DNA of 64,000 nt from Pedobacter polysacchareus (GTDB lineage Bacteria; Bacteroidota; Bacteroidia; Sphingobacteriales; Sphingobacteriaceae). Where the stretch lies: NCBI RefSeq assembly GCF_019802255.1, contig NZ_JAHYSS010000001.1:381403-445402 (forward strand), read 5' to 3'. How positions within the stretch are numbered: position 1 is the first letter of the stretch; the number at the start of each line of letters is the position of its first letter. The notes below the pieces were generated by a model, which saw only the letters and a program-made list of their open reading frames with translations, was not told the origin of the DNA and ran no database searches. Of the stretch, positions 1 to 7,292 are shown in pieces. The position numbers and the translations under genes are program-made.

Positions 1-2
1 AC

Positions 3-76
3 GGACCGGTAGTTCAGCTGGTTAGAATGCCGCCCTGTCACGGCGGAGGTCGCGGGTTCGAGTCCCGTCCGGTCCG
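3..76 (+). tRNA. tRNA-Asp (GTC)
   Basis: Full cloverleaf. Acceptor stem GGACCGG (3-9) pairs with CCGGTCC (69-75), with G76 as discriminator base. The anticodon stem CCGCC/GGCGG encloses the loop with anticodon GTC (37-39), and the T arm GCGGGTTCGAGTCCCGT is canonical. No CCA is encoded. Its 3' end is the integration target of the adjacent element, and the copy here is the complete one because the element carries the same 3' sequence. Confidence 0.97.
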
Positions 77-79
77 CAA
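53..79 (+). repeat. attL direct repeat (tRNA 3' end)
   Basis: 27 bp starting CGGGTTCGAG and ending GGTCCGCAA, identical to 10666-10692. It lies within the functional tRNA-Asp gene, so insertion leaves the tRNA intact on the integrase side. Confidence 0.92.
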
Positions 80-99
80 GACAAGACGTCAAATACACT

Positions 100-135
100 A
101 AAAAGCCTGCAAATCATATGATTGCAGGCTTTTTT
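100..135 (+). terminator. Terminator after tRNA-Asp
   Basis: A-run, then stem AAAAAGCCTGCAA (100-112) with TTGCAGGCTTTTT (122-134), loop closed by a TCATATGA sequence, ending in T6. It lies inside the element, so the element supplies a replacement terminator for the tRNA it interrupts. It can work in both directions. Confidence 0.85.
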
Positions 136-179
136 CATTTAAGGCTCACTCGCAAATATTCAGATTTTACCATATAATT

Positions 180-198
180 CGTGAGTAATTCAAGGAGT
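180..198 (+). repeat. Left arm-type repeat A
   Basis: CGTGAGTAATTCAAGGAGT matches 10599-10617 at 18 of 19 positions in the same orientation. Near-terminal placement at both ends suggests a recombinase or accessory-factor binding site. Confidence 0.55.
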
Positions 199-285
199 GA
201 CGGCCAATGGTCATATAGCTCAGGATAAAAGGAATTAAACGATAATTCGTGAGTCAGAGGTTGGATGATAATACTCACGAAAAAC

Positions 286-315
286 CTTGTAATATTCTGA
301 TTTTCAACCTGTTTT
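286..315 (+). repeat. Left arm-type repeat B
   Basis: Thirty bases starting CTTGTAATAT and ending TGTTTT match 10631-10660 at 23 of 30 positions in the same orientation. It lies just upstream of the integrase start, so recombinase binding there could also control integrase transcription (inference). Confidence 0.5.
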
Positions 316-379
316 GAAATCGAACATCTTGATTACTACTCACAGCAACGCTAATTTTGTTCAACTTTTAATCTGTAAA

Positions 380-1603
380 ATGATGAAAAACAATTTTAGT
401 TTGCGCTTCTATTTGAAGAAGCCAAAGAATTATGTGTCTGGCAGCATGCCTATTTACATGAGAATCACTGTTAGCGGCATGCCGAAAGAGCTTGCGTCGG
501 GGAAACAATGTGATCCTGCAAAATGGAATACCAAAGTTGGTAGGGTCAATGGAGCAAAACAGGAGGATAGATCAATTAATACTTATCTTAATACTTTGGA
601 GAGGCGAGTGGGTGAAGCGCACACAGACTTGGTAAACGCAGATAAGAAAATCACTGCTGAAAGCATTAAAAATAAATATCTTGGTATTGAGGAACAGGAG
701 AGGCAGCTCATAGATGTCTTTAAAACGCATAATGAGCGAATTGAAGCGCTTTTAGGTAAAGGGTTTGAGAAAGGAACGCTGACTAAGTATAACTCGACCT
801 TAAAGCATCTTAAATCCTTTCTGCAGTCTAAATACAATACCATTGATATTCCAGTTTCTAAAATTGACCACTATTTCATTTCTGAATTTGACTTCCATGT
901 CAGGACTATAGGGAAATGTGCGAATAATGCAACAGTCAAACACCTTAAAAATCTTGGAAAAGTGATGCGAATCTGTTTGGCTAATCGTTGGATTACTCAG
1001 AATCCATTTCTAAACCATAAGAATGCTATCGAAAAGGTAACTCGGGTAATTCTTACACCGGAAGAAATTCAGGATTTATATAAAAAGAAATTTGCGATTG
1101 ATCGGTTAGCTTTTGTCAGGGATATCTTTCTGTTTGGCTGTTACACAGGATTATGCTTTATAGACTTGCAAAAGTTGAATAAGTCAGAAATCAGAACGGG
1201 GATTGATGGTTTACTCTGGATTTTCAGAAATAGGGTAAAGACTAACATTGCTACGAATATACCGCTACTCCCTATAGCGCAGGAAATAATGGAACGTTAT
1301 GCCGATCATCCAAAGTGTGGGGACACAGGGAATGTCTTTCCAATCTTTAGTAATCAGAAGATGAATGCCTATTTAAAGGAGGTGGCAGATCTTTGCGGAA
1401 TTTCAAAACATCTGACTTTTCATATTGCCAGGCATACTTTTGCAACAACGGTGACTTTAAGCAATGGTGTGCCAATAGAAAGTGTCAGCAAAATGTTGGG
1501 GCATACCGATATCAGAACAACCCAGGTTTATGCAAAGATATTGGATGTCAAGGTAAGCAAGGATATGCTTTCTCTTAAACAGAAATACAGAATAAATAAT
1601 TAA
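380..1603 (+). CDS. Tyrosine recombinase (integrase), IntDOT-like
   Basis: Site-specific recombinase expected to integrate and excise the element at tRNA-Asp. ATG 380 (or 383) is chosen because MMKNNFSLRFYLKKPKN matches the usual start of the arm-binding domain in Bacteroidetes integrases; the frame extends upstream to a TTG at 314 but that runs through the arm repeats. Order: arm-binding domain (about 1-90), SAM-like core-binding domain (about 110-215), catalytic domain (about 225-400). The catalytic set is H348 and R351 (HIARH), H375 (LGHTD) and nucleophile Y384. The first catalytic Arg position reads Cys (TGLCFIDL, C259); IntDOT-type recombinases are known to lack this Arg. The 407-residue length is normal for the family. 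Confidence 0.93.
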   Translation: MMKNNFSLRFYLKKPKNYVSGSMPIYMRITVSGMPKELASGKQCDPAKWNTKVGRVNGAKQEDRSINTYLNTLERRVGEAHTDLVNADKKITAESIKNKYLGIEEQERQLIDVFKTHNERIEALLGKGFEKGTLTKYNSTLKHLKSFLQSKYNTIDIPVSKIDHYFISEFDFHVRTIGKCANNATVKHLKNLGKVMRICLANRWITQNPFLNHKNAIEKVTRVILTPEEIQDLYKKKFAIDRLAFVRDIFLFGCYTGLCFIDLQKLNKSEIRTGIDGLLWIFRNRVKTNIATNIPLLPIAQEIMERYADHPKCGDTGNVFPIFSNQKMNAYLKEVADLCGISKHLTFHIARHTFATTVTLSNGVPIESVSKMLGHTDIRTTQVYAKILDVKVSKDMLSLKQKYRINN

Positions 1604-1657
1604 TTATAAACCTTCGGTTGACCAATATTTGTAAATATTTGGCATTTTATAAGAATT

Positions 1658-2173
1658 ATGGTAGATTTGAGTATGATATCTGAATTGAATAAAAGGGTAG
1701 TTGTGGTACAATGGAAACGTTTTGCTGGAATAGATATTGACATCTTTTCGAGCCTTAAAGGTTTTTGCGAGAGCTATCCCGACTATAATTATCATACCCT
1801 TAATAACTACCTGTCAAAAAAGAAAATCCCGTTTGAGAACGATGAAATCAAAATAGAACGGCAGCCTTTACTTAATAATGTAAAAAGGCCAAACCTGCCA
1901 ACGGTGCTATTTTGGGACTTGGATTTTGATAAAATTGACTGGAAGCGATCTTACAAAATGGTTATAGAGCGAGTGCTGGATAAAGGAAATGCTGAGGAAT
2001 GGGAGGAAATGATTAGGTTTTATGGGAAGACTAATGTAATCTTAGCTCTGAAAAATGATATAACCTATCTTTCTGACATGACTGCTGATGCCGTTTGCAC
2101 GTATTTTCAACTGAGTAAACAAGAACTCAAATGTTATTTAAAGAAACAGTTAAACAAGGGACACTGGATTTAA
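1658..2173 (+). CDS. DUF6922-like protein, likely antitoxin partner
   Basis: 171 residues. The C-terminal part (about 77-171, PNLPTVLFWDLDFDKIDW then WEEMIRFYG) matches the short DUF6922 family often encoded directly before AbiEii-type nucleotidyltransferases in Bacteroidetes. The N-terminal ~70 residues (KRVVVVQWKRFAGIDIDIF, YHTLNNYLSKKKIPFEND) look like a separate small conserved module, so this may be a fusion. It overlaps the next gene by 43 nt in another frame, pointing to translational coupling. By position it should play the AbiEi-like antitoxin/regulator role (inference). ATG 1658 is used; ATG 1673 is possible. Confidence 0.75.
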   Translation: MVDLSMISELNKRVVVVQWKRFAGIDIDIFSSLKGFCESYPDYNYHTLNNYLSKKKIPFENDEIKIERQPLLNNVKRPNLPTVLFWDLDFDKIDWKRSYKMVIERVLDKGNAEEWEEMIRFYGKTNVILALKNDITYLSDMTADAVCTYFQLSKQELKCYLKKQLNKGHWI

Positions 2174-2835
2174 TTTCCCGACTGATGCAGGACCAGCTCC
2201 TGCATAGTTTTTATCTTGTTGGTGGCACAGCTTTGTCCTTAAAGATCGGACATAGGGAATCTATTGATATCGACTTGTTCAATTCCGGGGATTTTGACGG
2301 CGATCATCTTGCCGGGCATATGAAGGAAAGCTATGGAGCGGACGTAAGGCGACATAAAAGTAATTACGTCAGCGGGAGCATTGATAACGTGGACTTTGAT
2401 TTCATCTCCCATAAATATCCATCCATTAGACCCCTGGAAACTATTGAAGGAATCAGAATGATGTCACTTCAGGATATCGCGGCGATGAAAGTTAATGCTA
2501 TTGTAAACAGTGGAGAACGGGTGAAGGATTTTATTGATATTCATTATCTGCTTAAAGGGATGGAAATTAGTGATATACTGGATCATTATTGTTGCAAGTA
2601 TCCGAACGTAGATATGAATACGGCTATATCTTCTTTGAGTTATCATCAGGATGTGGATTTGAATGTGCCTGTTGTGTTGAAAGACAAGAAACTGAAATGG
2701 CAAGATGTATCCAGAAGTATAAATCATGCTGTGAGTAAATACCATGAGCAGCAGAAGAATATGAAAAGCTATCTGAAAATTAATAAGAGAAGCAAAGATC
2801 TTGACCATGATCTTGATCAAGGATTAGGTTTATAG
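2131..2835 (+). CDS. AbiEii/AbiGii-family nucleotidyltransferase toxin
   Basis: 234 residues. The N-terminal domain has the signature LVGGTALSLKIGHRESIDIDLF: the GG(T/S) motif and the metal-binding DxD of DNA polymerase beta-fold nucleotidyltransferases. HKYPSIRPLETIEGIRMMSLQDIAAMKVNAI follows in the AbiEii pattern. Family members act as toxins or abortive-infection proteins, some by nucleotidylating tRNA. It overlaps the upstream DUF6922 gene and ends before a strong terminator, so the two form a closed toxin-antitoxin unit. It probably stabilizes the element or protects against phage (inference). Confidence 0.88.
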   Translation: MLFKETVKQGTLDLISRLMQDQLLHSFYLVGGTALSLKIGHRESIDIDLFNSGDFDGDHLAGHMKESYGADVRRHKSNYVSGSIDNVDFDFISHKYPSIRPLETIEGIRMMSLQDIAAMKVNAIVNSGERVKDFIDIHYLLKGMEISDILDHYCCKYPNVDMNTAISSLSYHQDVDLNVPVVLKDKKLKWQDVSRSINHAVSKYHEQQKNMKSYLKINKRSKDLDHDLDQGLGL

Positions 2836-3187
2836 CAACCATATTTTATTTAGAGCGTATATCCATTAGGGTATACGCTTTTTTTATTAGAGAAATTCTC
2901 ATTTCCATCTACAAGTTTTCCCATATGGGATGTAGTACAAACGTGTATCGGTTACTTTGATAAAAAGTACTGGTGTATTCCTTATTGACTCATTCGAAAA
3001 AAAGCTAGTTATCAATTAGGGGAATCCCACTAAAACTCCTGTAAGCTTATGAACCAGTGACAGTAAATTTAAAAAATTAGCATGGTGGCAGTATGGTGTG
3101 AAAAATATATTGATCACTACTAGAGATTTCATTAAACAAAAAATAAGGTATTTGACAGATAGAACAGAAACATAAATTATAAAGCCT
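2836..3187. other. Non-coding spacer between toxin unit and mobilization genes
   Basis: It contains the terminator at 2854-2886 and no credible gene. The remainder is AT-rich and presumably carries the promoter of the HTH gene at 3188, but I could not place a clean TTTG/TAnnTTTG pair. Confidence 0.5.
2854..2886 (+). terminator. Terminator after AbiEii gene
   Basis: Stem AGCGTATA (2854-2861) with TATACGCT (2872-2879), 10-nt loop, then a run of seven T. It closes the toxin-antitoxin unit. Confidence 0.85.
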
Positions 3188-3466
3188 ATGACAATGTTGG
3201 ATTTAATCACTAAAGAGGATCTGGAAAGTTTTAAAAAAGAACTCTTTGAAGAACTAAGTAAGCTTAAAATTGCCAGTGCGGATAAAGCCCAAAAGAAATG
3301 GCTTAAAAGTGCGGATGTAAGAAAAATACTTGGCATTTCTCCTGGGACGCTGCAAGCCTTGCGCATCAATGGTACACTTCGTTTTACCAGGTTAGGAAAC
3401 ATTCTTTATTACAAAAATGAAGATCTCACAGAAATTCTGGAAGAGAACCTAACTGAAACGTATTAA
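3188..3466 (+). CDS. Helix-turn-helix protein, excisionase-like
   Basis: 92 residues. A charged N-terminal helix (1-40) is followed by an HTH_17/MerR-type winged helix (WLKSADVRKILGISPGTLQAL then LRFTRLGNILYYKNEDL). This layout is standard for small DNA-binding proteins of Bacteroidetes mobilizable elements, where they act as excisionase or transfer regulators. It lies 1 nt before the next gene, so the two are co-transcribed. The exact job here (directing excision or controlling mob genes) cannot be told from sequence. Confidence 0.85.
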   Translation: MTMLDLITKEDLESFKKELFEELSKLKIASADKAQKKWLKSADVRKILGISPGTLQALRINGTLRFTRLGNILYYKNEDLTEILEENLTETY

Positions 3467-3467
3467 T

Positions 3468-3761
3468 ATGAAATTATCATTCCCTATTGAGAGCTTTCTG
3501 GAACTAGCGGCTGGTGACAGTCGTCTGTTGCCCTCGCACATTAGTCTTTTTATGGCTATATTTTACTATAGTTCTGCTGACCCGAAAGCGGCGTTTCGGG
3601 TGTGCCGGCGAAAGCTGATGCAATTCTCCAGAATCAGGTCTTTGTCAACCTACCACAAATGTATGGCAGAGTTGGTGATCTATGGTTATATTAATTATCA
3701 GCCGTCCTACGATCCGATTCGTGCCAGCACGGTTTCCTTAATTCATATAGACAAAGGATAA
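3468..3761 (+). CDS. Conserved mobilizable-element protein, winged-helix-like
   Basis: 97 residues with no signal or membrane segment. The pattern LLPSHISLFMAIFYY, then VCRRKLMQFSRIRSLSTYHKCMAEL, YGYINYQPSYDP, is seen in a small family found between the HTH gene and the relaxase genes of Bacteroidetes mobilizable elements. The central part reads like a replication-initiator or winged-helix DNA-binding fold. Function is unknown. Directly upstream is the HTH gene; downstream is the candidate oriT. Confidence 0.75.
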   Translation: MKLSFPIESFLELAAGDSRLLPSHISLFMAIFYYSSADPKAAFRVCRRKLMQFSRIRSLSTYHKCMAELVIYGYINYQPSYDPIRASTVSLIHIDKG

Positions 3762-3769
3762 GGGGCAGT

Positions 3770-3865
3770 TTGCTCCCTCTTTGTTGCTCAGGTTTATGGA
3801 TGATGTGATAGTCCTTTTTCTCCTTTAGGAAAAGGAGCAAGCGGAAGTTGGGCAGAGCCCTACTT
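3770..3865 (+). other. Candidate oriT / inverted-repeat region
   Basis: A non-coding stretch before the mobilization genes holds nested inverted repeats: TTGCTCC (3770-3776) with GGAGCAA (3834-3840), and AAGTTGGGC (3845-3853) with GCCCTACTT (3857-3865), the latter with one mismatch and a 3-nt loop. Transfer origins in Bacteroides-type mobilizable elements lie next to the relaxase genes and contain such repeats. No nic site can be assigned. Confidence 0.4.
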
Positions 3866-3896
3866 TTCTCGCGTTTAGCTATCGCCAAGCTAGGTT

Positions 3897-3919
3897 GAAG
3901 TATACTCCGGGTATACTTC
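3897..3919. promoter_or_regulatory. Palindromic operator candidate 1
   Basis: Perfect inverted repeat GAAGTATAC-TCCGG-GTATACTTC. It shares the core GTATAC with the palindrome at 3953-3970, 56 bp downstream on start-to-start distance. Both precede the BfmA/BtgA start at 3986. Confidence 0.55.
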
Positions 3920-3952
3920 AGTGAATTTTTTAACACGATGCTGTACAAAACA

Positions 3953-3970
3953 GTATACCGTAGGGTATAC
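3953..3970. promoter_or_regulatory. Palindromic operator candidate 2
   Basis: Inverted repeat GTATACC-GTAG-GGTATAC ending 15 nt before the chosen ATG of the BfmA/BtgA gene. The placement fits an autoregulatory operator, or relaxosome protein binding at oriT. It argues for the start at 3986 over the in-frame ATG at 3938, which would put the repeat in coding sequence. Confidence 0.5.
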
Positions 3971-3985
3971 CTCAAACGATTGCCT

Positions 3986-4537
3986 ATGACTATTTTAAAA
4001 AATAAGACGATTCGATTTACAGCCGATGTGGATCAGAAACTGGAGAAACTAAGCCGGAAGCTTGGCAGAAACAAGCTTATGGCGTTTGGTCAGATGGTTG
4101 AATATTTCTATCGAACGGGGAAAGATCCACTGGACATCAATGATGAATTATTGAGAAAGGCGATCGCCAAAAACCATGATGCATATATCAGTTTTACAAG
4201 GGTACAGGAAAAAGATCTGCTGATTCCAATGAAAAAGGGTATGGATTCGGTTTTGGACGGGCAGCAAAATATTGTGAAATTTTTAAGGGAAACACAAGTG
4301 CCGGAAATTCAGCAACTGAAACAATTACAGTTAAGCCAGTCGGGCAAGTTTTCAGAGACAGATAAGTTGATGCATAATATCTACCAACTGCTCGACGATA
4401 AGTATAAATTGAAAAACAAGTTCTCTTTGATTCTGGAAAATTATATAAAAGGGCGGGAAGAAATTTCCGGGGCTTTTAAAAGCAAGAGTAAAGTGGAACT
4501 GGCTGAACGGTGTAGGCAAATGGTAAAAGAACTGTAG
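3986..4537 (+). CDS. BfmA/BtgA-family mobilization protein
   Basis: 183 residues from ATG 3986 (MTILKNKTIRFTADVDQKLE); an in-frame ATG at 3938 would add 16 residues but overlaps a palindrome. The N-terminal part resembles a ribbon-helix-helix-type DNA-binding segment (KLEKLSRKLGRNKLMAFGQMVEYF); the rest is helical and coiled-coil-like. BfmA/BtgA proteins are relaxase accessory factors that bind oriT DNA. It is followed after 6 nt by the DUF5712 relaxase gene, the standard arrangement. Confidence 0.85.
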   Translation: MTILKNKTIRFTADVDQKLEKLSRKLGRNKLMAFGQMVEYFYRTGKDPLDINDELLRKAIAKNHDAYISFTRVQEKDLLIPMKKGMDSVLDGQQNIVKFLRETQVPEIQQLKQLQLSQSGKFSETDKLMHNIYQLLDDKYKLKNKFSLILENYIKGREEISGAFKSKSKVELAERCRQMVKEL

Positions 4538-4543
4538 TTTCTT

Positions 4544-5485
4544 ATGTATATTAACATTACAGATAGCGAGAAAGGGAATAATAAGGGGAGCAGTGGGCAA
4601 CTGGTCCATTATTTGGATAAAGAAAACCGATTGTTTGAGGAACTACCGGAACAGCGTTGGTTCAATGGTGAGCAAAACGGTATTCCTTCTTACGAAGTAA
4701 GGAGTAGTTTGGACCAAAATGTTGCCAAGCTATGCCGGGATGATGCGAAGTTCTTCCTAATCAATATTAGCCCAAGTCAAAAGGAAATAGAATTTCTAAA
4801 GGATGAGTTTAGTCTTGATGCGGAAAAGAGGCTTAAGGATTATGCCGTAAAGGTGATGGATGCTTATGCGAAAAACTTTAACAGACCAGGGATTAATAAC
4901 CACAAAGATCTATTATGGTTTGCTAAACTAGAACGCCACCGACATTATAGTTTTCGGGATAAAGAGGTGAAAAGCGGACAGGCAAAAGCTGGAACCGTAA
5001 AACCTGGCGAACAGATGCATGTACAGATTATTGTAAGCAGGAAAGATATCGGCAATAAGATCAAGTTAAGCCCAATGAATAAATCAAGAGGTAGGAATGT
5101 CGTTCATTCCAAGAAGCTAGGTCAGTTTGACCGGACCGCTTTCAAGCAATCCGGTGAAGATATATTTGACAAGTTTTTCGGGTTTGATCGTAAGATAGAG
5201 GAAACTTTTAGATATGTGAATGTGCAAAAGAAGGGGACACTAGAACAGCGCATGAACATAAAAGTAGAGCTAACCAAAGAATTACAAGACAAGAAGGCTA
5301 GGGTTCACAAAAAATCAAAGTCCATTGAGCTCAACGAGTCTAAAACTTATCTGGAAAAACCCTTTATTAGTGATTTTCTAAGTATTGCCCTTAAATCTCA
5401 GGAACAGAATTATGCTGTGCCCTTTCAGAAAAGGAAAAAGAAAAAGCGGAAAGGTCAACAGGAGGAGCTGGGTTTGTCCCTTTAA
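4544..5485 (+). CDS. DUF5712-family relaxase (mobilization protein B)
   Basis: 313 residues. The N-terminus MYINITDSEKGNNKGSSGQL and the tracts DLLWFAKLERHRHY and EQMHVQIIVSRKD fit the DUF5712 family, which pairs with BfmA/BtgA proteins and is taken as the relaxase of small Bacteroidetes elements. The usual strict HUH cluster is not obvious; candidate residues are H142/H144 in ERHRHY and the His in MHVQIIVS. The C-terminus is very basic (KRKKKKRKG), fitting DNA binding. It would nick oriT and lead the strand into a conjugation pore supplied by another element (family knowledge plus inference). Confidence 0.83.
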   Translation: MYINITDSEKGNNKGSSGQLVHYLDKENRLFEELPEQRWFNGEQNGIPSYEVRSSLDQNVAKLCRDDAKFFLINISPSQKEIEFLKDEFSLDAEKRLKDYAVKVMDAYAKNFNRPGINNHKDLLWFAKLERHRHYSFRDKEVKSGQAKAGTVKPGEQMHVQIIVSRKDIGNKIKLSPMNKSRGRNVVHSKKLGQFDRTAFKQSGEDIFDKFFGFDRKIEETFRYVNVQKKGTLEQRMNIKVELTKELQDKKARVHKKSKSIELNESKTYLEKPFISDFLSIALKSQEQNYAVPFQKRKKKKRKGQQEELGLSL

Positions 5486-5983
5486 TTACAATTTATTTTC
5501 ATAGTGTTTAGCGAATTCAATGAAGTGTTCGATGATTTTTGAGTCAATATTACTTCTGTCGATGCCATCGATGTACCACTGATTTTCCGAATCGAGGAGG
5601 TCGTATTTGGCATAATAAAGTAAGTAAAACTGTTGAAGAGATTTTTCATGATCTAATTCGAGGTAAATGTCTCGTATTAACCTTAGGGCATAAAGAGGTT
5701 CTATTTGGTTATTTAAGGCCTCTTTGGATAAATAATTGATGTAATCTTTAATGATTTGATCACGATCTGAGTAATCAAGTTGAAGTTCTTCAAGTGCTTT
5801 ATCTGCTATTTTCTGTAGCTCAAATTGTTCATAGGGAGGGCTGATGCCTGATAATATAACAAGGTGTTCTGTGTCAAATCCCTCCATTAACATATCAACA
5901 GCCCAATCTATACAGGTTTTATCAATGTCTCTATTGAGTGATTTGTATGCTAATATCGCAGCGGTGTATTTTATCGGCTTCAT
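5486..5983 (-). CDS. Conserved hypothetical protein, immunity-like
   Basis: 165 residues, soluble, all-helical in appearance, acidic. The tract DWAVDMLMEGFDTEHLVILSG is typical of a family found singly across Bacteroidetes and Firmicutes, often near toxin-immunity loci; I cannot name it. It ends directly against the stop of the convergent relaxase gene. It overlaps the upstream membrane-protein gene by 4 nt (ATGA), so they form a two-gene operon. An immunity-type function is inferred only from context. Confidence 0.7.
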   Translation of the reverse strand: MKPIKYTAAILAYKSLNRDIDKTCIDWAVDMLMEGFDTEHLVILSGISPPYEQFELQKIADKALEELQLDYSDRDQIIKDYINYLSKEALNNQIEPLYALRLIRDIYLELDHEKSLQQFYLLYYAKYDLLDSENQWYIDGIDRSNIDSKIIEHFIEFAKHYENKL

Positions 5984-6357
5984 TTTTTAATGATGGTAAT
6001 TTTAATAAAGCTAAATGTTATAATGATGCCTATGACTGATAATAATATATAAAGATTGGTAGTATCTAGCCAAATGTTTAGTGTGAGCAAAATTATCGGG
6101 CTTAAGCAGGTTACCCATGCCGAAATTGATTTAAATTGGAATCTGACAATCTGAATAAGGATCAGTGCCACTAAAATAATAGGAATTATTGGGATGATAT
6201 AAAGGCCATACATTAAACCAGCATTAGCATCTCCGTTTTCTTTTATATTGCCAAAAATTAATAAGCCCAGAATAAAAAGAGGAGTCAAAATCAAACAGTC
6301 AATAACAATACTGTTCATGATCTTGTCCAATGTTGGATTGATGGGAGTTTTATTCAT
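5980..6357 (-). CDS. Small integral membrane protein, unknown
   Basis: 125 residues with about four hydrophobic segments (near residues 15-35, 45-70, 75-95, 100-120). No recognised domain. It is first gene of a minus-strand pair, overlapping the next start by 4 nt, so the two products are likely made together. Membrane proteins of this size occur as companions of immunity-type proteins, but nothing here proves it. Confidence 0.65.
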   Translation of the reverse strand: MNKTPINPTLDKIMNSIVIDCLILTPLFILGLLIFGNIKENGDANAGLMYGLYIIPIIPIILVALILIQIVRFQFKSISAWVTCLSPIILLTLNIWLDTTNLYILLSVIGIIITFSFIKITIIKK

Positions 6358-6468
6358 GTTGATGGATTGTTAATGATAGTTATAATAAGTAAATTCTTAA
6401 AGAGCTGCATCAAGAATTAAAATGAGTAGAACGAACTTGCTGTAATGACCCACGCTCATTTGCGGCCT

Positions 6469-6489
6469 GCGAAAACCAGAGGTTTTCGC
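6469..6489. repeat. Perfect inverted repeat
   Basis: GCGAAAACC-AGA-GGTTTTCGC, 9-bp arms with 3-nt loop, 8 nt downstream of the stop of the minus-strand lipoprotein gene. It lacks a T-run on the minus strand, so it may stabilize mRNA ends or act as a weak terminator. Confidence 0.5.
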
Positions 6490-6497
6490 TTGGGGTT

Positions 6498-7292
6498 TTA
6501 CGGAGTTAATGCTCCAATTTTTTTAGTCCACAGATATTTACTAGCATACTTCTGATTATCCTTCACTGTTTTGTACTTAATGTTTTCTCTGTTATCGACA
6601 AGATAATATTGTATTAAATCTTGATACTGCTCGTTGGAATAAAAAACGAGTGTATTGTTTTTATCCCAAGTCCCATACAAGATGTAGTCAGACGTATTGT
6701 CAGCTATGAAATAATTTCCATATTTCGGGATTTTCCCTCCTTTAGGAATTACAGAAATATGGATGAAATTTAAATTATGGTCATCCTTTAAATACCTGTA
6801 TGCAACTAATTCATGTTTTCCATCGGGAGATGTCTCTCGATGCTCAATTTGTAAATGATAATCGGGTTCAATATAATCTAAAGGGGAAACCTTGACAGAT
6901 ACTTGATTTATTTTTGTGTCTGTAATTTTTATTCTCTCCCCCGCCTGTATGGAAGGGATTATATCCACTTTTGCAGATATAGTTTTGTTGTCGACCCATT
7001 TTGTATGAATAAGAGTATTCGGAAGAGAGAATTGCCTTAAATCTTTGGTTGTATCTGCTGTTTTTAGTGCCGCAGTGCCAGCCTGACCATATCCGAAAGC
7101 ACCTAAGTCAATGCTGTAGTTAATCATAATCATTGAACTGTCCGGGGAAAGTTCTCTGTAATTTTCGACAAAATCCTGATCAACCATAAATACACTTTCT
7201 TTTCTGTCATACAGAGAGCAGGAAGATAAAGATATTAGTATTAGGAATATAGTTTTCAAGTTTGGGAATAAACATCTTCGATTATGGTTCAT
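6498..7292 (-). CDS. Putative lipoprotein, unknown function
   Basis: 264 residues. The signal (LKTIFLILISLSSC) ends in a lipobox, putting the mature protein on a membrane as a lipoprotein. The rest is beta-rich with no domain I recognise (YRYLKDDHNLNFIHISVIP, NTLVFYSNEQYQDLIQYYLVD). Its start abuts the stop of the upstream 194-residue gene, so the two are one operon. A minus-strand cargo gene of the mobile element; an immunity or surface role is possible but unsupported. Confidence 0.7.
   Translation of the reverse strand: MNHNRRCLFPNLKTIFLILISLSSCSLYDRKESVFMVDQDFVENYRELSPDSSMIMINYSIDLGAFGYGQAGTAALKTADTTKDLRQFSLPNTLIHTKWVDNKTISAKVDIIPSIQAGERIKITDTKINQVSVKVSPLDYIEPDYHLQIEHRETSPDGKHELVAYRYLKDDHNLNFIHISVIPKGGKIPKYGNYFIADNTSDYILYGTWDKNNTLVFYSNEQYQDLIQYYLVDNRENIKYKTVKDNQKYASKYLWTKKIGALTP

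Larger units (their letters stand above)
77..379. other. Left-end control region of the element
   Basis: No gene seen. It holds a terminator hairpin (100-135) and several copies of GTGAGT in both orientations: 180-198 and 248-254 on the plus strand, and ACTCACGA at 273-280 plus ACTCAC at 337-342 as the reverse complement. It also holds a 30-bp stretch (286-315) repeated at the right end. By analogy with tyrosine-recombinase elements of this phylum these are likely integrase or excisionase arm-type sites. Confidence 0.6.

Noticed and set aside
314..379. Upstream TTG start for the integrase
   Set aside because: It runs through the arm repeat and adds residues unlike the family; ATG 380 gives the standard N-terminus.
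3016..3402. Minus-strand 128-codon reading frame
   Set aside because: It lies opposite the HTH gene, has low-complexity leucine/serine text and no family resemblance.
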